DNA of 38,997 nucleotides, from the NCBI GenBank assembly GCA_021784615.1, contig JAJYHU010000078.1, positions 1 through 38,997 on the forward strand, in the 5' to 3' direction. Under the pieces are notes generated by a model, which was given only the letters and a program-made list of their open reading frames with translations, made no database searches and had not been told where the DNA came from. Below are positions 35,142-38,997 of this stretch, in pieces. Both the position numbers and the translations under genes were made by a program. Each line of letters starts with the position of its first letter. Within the stretch, counting starts at the first letter, position 1. Source of the stretch: Acidobacteriota bacterium. GTDB taxonomy: Bacteria > Acidobacteriota > Terriglobia > UBA7540.

Positions 35142-36302
35142 TCAGTCCTGACTGCGTGTTGAACAACCAGCCAGAGCCCCGTCCGAGGCTTTGCAGACGT
35201 AGATGTCGGCGTCCAATCCCAAAGCCTTGCGATACCCTTCCTTGACTGCTTTCGCAAAGGATTCCGCCGCCTCGGCTCTAACCAGGTTCACCGTGCATCC
35301 GCCAAAGCCCGCCCCGGTCATCCGCGCTCCCAAAACGCCGGGCTGCCCTTGGGCTAGGGCCACCAGAATATCCAGCTCCTTGGAGCTAACTTCATAATCA
35401 TCCCGCAGGCTCGCGTGGGAAGCATTCATGAGTTCGCCGAACTGCTCAAGGCACCCTTTCTCCAGAACCTTGACGGCTTCGAGCACGCGGTGGTTTTCAC
35501 TGATCACATGCCGGGTACGCTTCAACAACACTTCCCTCAAGACGGGGCTTGCGACCTCCAGGTCCGCCAGGTTGACCTCACGCAGCGAATTCACCGCCAT
35601 GCCGGTGGTTCTCAATTGCGCCACGGCTTGCCGGCACTGCTTCAGCCGGATTTCATATTCCGAGGCGGCGAGCGCCCGCCGGACGCCGGAATTGCAGACA
35701 ATGATCTTGACGTTCTCGTGGAGCGGAACGTGGCGATACGTGAGATCCCGGCAATCAAGAAAGAGCGCGTGATCCTGCTTGCCGAGAGCCGAAATGAACT
35801 GGTCCATAATGCCGCAGGGAACATTGACAAATTCATTTTCCGCTTTTCGGGCGAGTCTCACGACTTCAAGCGGCGCAAGGTTCAGGTCAAAGAGTTTCAT
35901 CGAAAGCACAACCGCCCCGACTTCCACGGCCGCTGATGAACTGAGACCGGCCTCGCGCGGCACGTTTCCTCCAAAAACCACGTCTGCGCCTTTGAGGGAA
36001 TAGCCCTCGGTTTCGAGAAACTTGAAAACCCCGCGGACGTAGTTGCTCCAGGGATGACCGGCGTCTTCTTGAATGCAGTCGAGGCTGAATTCAACTTGAT
36101 CCTGAAAATCAACTGAGTGGAGGTGTACCCGGCAATCCTTGCGAGAGCGAGCGGCGAACTCAATGATGCGGTCGATCGCTACCGGCAGCACGAAGCCGTC
36201 GTTGTAATCGGTGTGCTCGCCGATCAGGTTCACCCTTCCTGGAGCTTGGACCACCCATTCAGGAGCGCTGCCGAAAATTTCTACAAAGGCTTCTTTGACC
36301 AC
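35142..36302 (-). CDS. galK: Galactokinase
   Basis: A GHMP kinase of about 386 residues, the normal GalK length. Motif 1, WVVQAPGRVNLIGEHTDYND, is the galactokinase signature; motif 2, PREAGLSSSAAVEVG, is the phosphate-binding loop; GARMTGAGFGGCTVNLV is motif 3. CGIMDQFISALG contains the catalytic aspartate. It converts galactose to galactose 1-phosphate with ATP. I place the start at the GTG at 36302 because GGGAG sits about eight bases upstream and the N-terminus then matches family length; a GTG at 36374 would overlap galT by 47 bases. galT lies directly upstream, so galT and galK form the Leloir pair, read from the same strand as the mqn genes. Confidence 0.95.
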   Translation of the reverse strand: MVKEAFVEIFGSAPEWVVQAPGRVNLIGEHTDYNDGFVLPVAIDRIIEFAARSRKDCRVHLHSVDFQDQVEFSLDCIQEDAGHPWSNYVRGVFKFLETEGYSLKGADVVFGGNVPREAGLSSSAAVEVGAVVLSMKLFDLNLAPLEVVRLARKAENEFVNVPCGIMDQFISALGKQDHALFLDCRDLTYRHVPLHENVKIIVCNSGVRRALAASEYEIRLKQCRQAVAQLRTTGMAVNSLREVNLADLEVASPVLREVLLKRTRHVISENHRVLEAVKVLEKGCLEQFGELMNASHASLRDDYEVSSKELDILVALAQGQPGVLGARMTGAGFGGCTVNLVRAEAAESFAKAVKEGYRKALGLDADIYVCKASDGALAGCSTRSQD

Positions 36303-36327
36303 GCTTTTTCTCCCGGTCGCGAGAGGA

Positions 36328-37296
36328 TCAAGCAACTTCGCGGCGCGTCCTGGGCGACGTCGCGGCAAGTTCACGCGCTTTCTCTTCAGCTAATGAATCG
36401 TTCAAGAATGTGCCTCCGCCGGTTTCGACGCTGGCCAGATACTTCAATTTCTTTTTGCTACGCAGCGGGGGATAGAACTCGATGTGGAAGTGGTAATAGG
36501 GATAGCGGCCGCGCGTGGGCGCCTGGTGCATGAGCATCATGTATGGAAACGACATCTGGAAAAGATGATCGTATTTCAGGGTCAGCCACTTGAGAATCTC
36601 CGCCAGCGCTTTTTCCTCGGAAGGCGTCAGTTGGTCAAGCGCTCCCAGATGCCGCCGGGAGTAGATATGAACCTCATACGGCCAGCGCGCGTAGAACGGA
36701 ACGAAGGCTGTGAACGCACGGTTCTCCGCCACGATGCGACGGCCATCCTGGCGTTCCTTTTCGAGGATTCGGCAAAAAAGGCAGCGATGATAACTACGAT
36801 AGTGTGCGCGCGCGGAATCGAGTTCCTTCTTAACCAATGGAGGGATCAGAGGAAAAGCGTAAATCTGGCCATGGGGATGCGGCATGGTCACCCCGATCGC
36901 AGCTCCCTTATTTTCAAAAATCAACACGTAGTGGATGCCCGGAGTCGCCTTCAGTTCCACAAATCTTTTTCGCCAGGTGCGAACCAGGTGCGTCAGGTGT
37001 GCCATCGGAAGCTCGGGCAGAGATGTCTGATGGTCAGGATGATAAAGGACCACGTCGCATTTGCCGACCGAGGGTTTTACTCGGTAGAATTCGTCACCAT
37101 CGATCGAGGGAACTTCAGGCGGAATCGAAAAAGCAGGGAAATCGTTCGGGAAAATATAGACGTTATAGTTGTCCGGGACCCGTCCCGAACCCGGGCAGAA
37201 CGGGCACCAGTCTTGCGGCATCAGGGGGCGGTTCTGGCGGTGAGAAGCTGTAGACACCCATTCTCGTAGCGTCGGATTCCAGCGAAGTTCCGTCAT
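36328..37296 (-). CDS. galT: Galactose-1-phosphate uridylyltransferase
   Basis: The protein is 322 residues. WCPFCPGSG is the N-terminal zinc site, VLIFENKGAAIGVTMPHPHG contains the active-site HPHGQ where the histidine forms the uridylyl intermediate, and the second HIT half has CLFCRILE, VPFYARWPYEVHIYSRRH and YYHFHIEFYPP. It exchanges UMP between UDP-glucose and galactose 1-phosphate, completing the Leloir route with galK. The ATG at 37296 follows GGGAG very closely; a TTG three codons upstream is the alternative. It lies 48 bases after mqnC and may be cotranscribed with it. Confidence 0.94.
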   Translation of the reverse strand: MTELRWNPTLREWVSTASHRQNRPLMPQDWCPFCPGSGRVPDNYNVYIFPNDFPAFSIPPEVPSIDGDEFYRVKPSVGKCDVVLYHPDHQTSLPELPMAHLTHLVRTWRKRFVELKATPGIHYVLIFENKGAAIGVTMPHPHGQIYAFPLIPPLVKKELDSARAHYRSYHRCLFCRILEKERQDGRRIVAENRAFTAFVPFYARWPYEVHIYSRRHLGALDQLTPSEEKALAEILKWLTLKYDHLFQMSFPYMMLMHQAPTRGRYPYYHFHIEFYPPLRSKKKLKYLASVETGGGTFLNDSLAEEKARELAATSPRTRREVA

Positions 37297-37344
37297 AGCT
37301 CCCAAGCCTTGCGAAATATCCCAGGCGGGTTCTTGATGCTGCCT

Positions 37345-38382
37345 TTAGTTCAGGAAGTAATTGCGGTAAAGCGTGTCGCGCTTGACGGGACGGAAACCGG
37401 CATCGAGAATCATCTTGCGAAGCCGCTCCTCTGAAGAAGTTCTCCCGCAGCCGGCGGCTGACACAACATTTTCTTCAATGAGGATGCTTCCAACATCATT
37501 GCCCCCGAAGCGCAGGGCAATCTGACAAACCTTGTGGCCGGGCGTCAGCCAAGAGGCCTGGAGGTTCTGAATGTTTTCCAGGTAAAGCCGGCTGACGGCC
37601 AGAGTTTTAAGGTAGTCCACGGCCGTAATCTCTTCTTTAACAAAGCGGCCGAGTGAGGTGTTTTCACGCTGGAAAAACCAGGGGATAAAGGCCGTAAACC
37701 CTCCTGTTTCTTCCTGCAGTTGCCGGATTCGTTCCAGGTGGTTCGCGCGGTGTTCGAGAGTCTCGCCGCAGCCGAACATCATGGTGGCCGTGGTGCGCAG
37801 TCCCAACTGGTGGGCCGTGCGATGGACGGAAAGCCATTCCTGCGTGTTGCACTTCAAACGCGCGATCCGAGCGCGCACTTCGTCATCCAGAATTTCAGCG
37901 CCGGCTCCAGGAATTGAATCCAGGCCGGCATCCTTCAAGCGTGCAAGCGTGTCACGGAGAGTCAGGCCGCAAATCTCTGCGATGTTCAGGATTTCCGGCG
38001 CCGACAAACAATGCAGATGAATCTGGGGATAGCGGTGTTTGATGCTGGAGAGAAGGTTTTCGTAATAATCGAGCTTGAGATCGGGGTGCAAGCCGCCCTG
38101 CATCAAAACTCCGGTCCCGCCGAGCGCCATCGTTTCCTCGATTTTCTGATAGATGGTTTCAAGCGGCAGCACATACCCTTCCGGAGAACCTATCGGCCGG
38201 TAAAAGGCGCAGAAGGAACAATATTCCGTGCAGATATTCGTGTAATTGATGTTGCGATCGATCTGGTAAGTTACCACGCCGCCGGGATTAATGCTCCGGC
38301 GAAGCGCGTCAGCCTCCATGCCGATTCCGATCAGGTCGTCCGACCGCAACATATCCAGAGCTTGAGATTTTTTAAGGCTCAT
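37345..38382 (-). CDS. mqnC: Cyclic dehypoxanthinyl futalosine synthase (MqnC)
   Basis: A radical SAM protein of 345 residues. NICTEYCSFCAFYR carries the CxxxCxxC cluster, followed by VLMQGGLHPDLKLDYYENLL, IHLHCLSAPEI and ARLKDAGLDSIPGAGAEILD. The C-terminal WLTPGHKVCQIALRFGGNDV and GSILIEENVVSAAG distinguish MqnC from MqnE. It cyclises dehypoxanthine futalosine in the futalosine pathway to menaquinone. ATG 38382 is preceded by AGGAAG at a good distance. mqnA is 75 bases upstream on the same strand, so the two form a menaquinone unit that continues into galT-galK. Confidence 0.95.
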   Translation of the reverse strand: MSLKKSQALDMLRSDDLIGIGMEADALRRSINPGGVVTYQIDRNINYTNICTEYCSFCAFYRPIGSPEGYVLPLETIYQKIEETMALGGTGVLMQGGLHPDLKLDYYENLLSSIKHRYPQIHLHCLSAPEILNIAEICGLTLRDTLARLKDAGLDSIPGAGAEILDDEVRARIARLKCNTQEWLSVHRTAHQLGLRTTATMMFGCGETLEHRANHLERIRQLQEETGGFTAFIPWFFQRENTSLGRFVKEEITAVDYLKTLAVSRLYLENIQNLQASWLTPGHKVCQIALRFGGNDVGSILIEENVVSAAGCGRTSSEERLRKMILDAGFRPVKRDTLYRNYFLN

Positions 38383-38457
38383 CAATCTTCCTTTCGGATC
38401 GTGAACTTTCCGTTTTCCATGCTTGCGGAAACGCTTTCGTTCTCAATCCCCGCGGGC

Positions 38458-38997
38458 CTATGCAAAACGGATATCTCTTTCCCCACTGAGAATATTCAAT
38501 TCCGCCGCCAGGCGATAGAAGAGCCGCAATCCTCGAAGATTTTCCTCATCCAAAGAATAATCGATATTTTCGGTGAGGTAAACTTTCACTTCCTCGGGTT
38601 GCATGTTCAGCTTGGGCGCATACTCCCGCGCGATTTCATCAATATGTACGCAGCCATAATCTCTTGAAGCCTCGAAGTCCATGCGAAAACGGCCGACCTG
38701 CGCATCCTCGTGGCCCGCCCACACTGCAAACACAAAAGGCAGTCCCGTGAATTTCTTCCACTCCACCGCGAGGTCGTAGACTCTGGGAATTTGCCCATTA
38801 TAGGCCAGGGCGGGGTCTCCGATAACGAGAGCGGCATCAGCCGAGTTCAGCATATCCTCGGGCTTCGGCGCCGCAGGCGTGAAATTGACAGGCTGGGAAT
38901 AGAATTTGCCCATCAATATCCTTAAGAGCGCTACAGACGTCCTGGAAGAGTTGTCAACAGCGATCGTCTCGATTTCCTTGACGGGTACTTTGCTGTA
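38458..38997 (-). CDS. mqnA: Chorismate dehydratase MqnA (5' part outside window)
   Basis: About 179 C-terminal residues of an MqnA/VitK2-biosynthesis protein, usually about 280 residues long. The open frame continues to the right edge without a stop, and the segment read there, VPVKEIETIAVDNSSRTSV, is a conserved family stretch, so the ATG codons near 38916 are internal and the true start lies outside. PRVYDLAVEWKKFTGLPFVF and AVWAGHEDAQ are also typical. The enzyme dehydrates chorismate to 3-enolpyruvylbenzoate, first step of the futalosine route. It is followed by mqnC. Confidence 0.9.
   Translation of the reverse strand, partial: YSKVPVKEIETIAVDNSSRTSVALLRILMGKFYSQPVNFTPAAPKPEDMLNSADAALVIGDPALAYNGQIPRVYDLAVEWKKFTGLPFVFAVWAGHEDAQVGRFRMDFEASRDYGCVHIDEIAREYAPKLNMQPEEVKVYLTENIDYSLDEENLRGLRLFYRLAAELNILSGERDIRFA

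Noticed and set aside
38916..38916. Start of mqnA at the ATG near 38916
   Set aside because: The frame stays open to the right edge and encodes conserved MqnA sequence upstream of that ATG, so it is an internal methionine.

Overview
The window is high-GC, gene-dense DNA from a Gram-negative-type bacterium: it carries an outer-membrane polysaccharide export apparatus and CDP-sugar genes of the O-antigen type. The futalosine menaquinone genes, the OPX/Wzi-type export genes, the GH172 enzyme and the A-rich 'NEAR'-like spacer together suggest Acidobacteriota. That placement is inference, since no rRNA or other phylogenetic marker is present.

Layout. (1) 1-7163, minus strand: a compact operon with overlapping genes, read right to left. 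It runs rfbF-rfbG-rfbH (CDP-4-keto-6-deoxyglucose and its 3-dehydrase), then a NeuB-type PEP aldolase without its SAF domain, a KdsC-type phosphatase, a ThDP enzyme of the acetolactate-synthase fold, an RmlC-like cupin epimerase and an RmlD-like reductase cut by the left edge. It looks like a pathway for an unusual surface sugar, possibly a branched or chain-extended one. (2) 7663-11355: full-length cobalamin-dependent methionine synthase metH on the plus strand. (3) 11408-14755, minus strand: two exported hydrolases, a GH172/DUF2961 enzyme and a phospholipase C-type phosphoesterase, separated by a 760-bp non-coding stretch with a perfect operator-like palindrome and A-rich short repeats. (4) 14934-26982, plus strand: an exopolysaccharide locus. 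It holds a small coupled ORF, a 7-SLBB OPX protein, a PAP2-Wzi fusion, a PCP/Wzz protein, a NusG/UpxY-like antiterminator, a methyltransferase, a Wzx flippase, a GT2 glycosyltransferase and a broken methyltransferase.

(5) 26968-28075: an apparently intact IS630-family element with 24-bp inverted ends, flanking TA and an A8 frameshift site. It cuts off a methyltransferase on its left and a RelA/SpoT-type synthetase on its right, and the two do not belong to one gene, so DNA was probably lost here. The expected rest of the polysaccharide locus (polymerase, initiating transferase, more glycosyltransferases) is missing on the far side. (6) 28799-35122, plus strand: an NCS1-type permease, then a sugar-1-phosphate nucleotidyltransferase, an N-acetylhexosamine 1-kinase (NahK type), a secreted PIG-L deacetylase and a zinc-ribbon membrane protein. 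(7) 35142-38997, minus strand: mqnA (cut by the right edge), mqnC, galT and galK. Regions 6 and 7 together suggest salvage of galactose and N-acetylhexosamines by a Leloir/NahK route.

The best candidates for something undescribed are the composite sugar operon at the left, the PAP2-Wzi fusion with the small ORF coupled to the OPX gene, and the nucleotidyltransferase-NahK-PIG-L group. All functions are assigned by reading motifs by eye, and no database search was possible.
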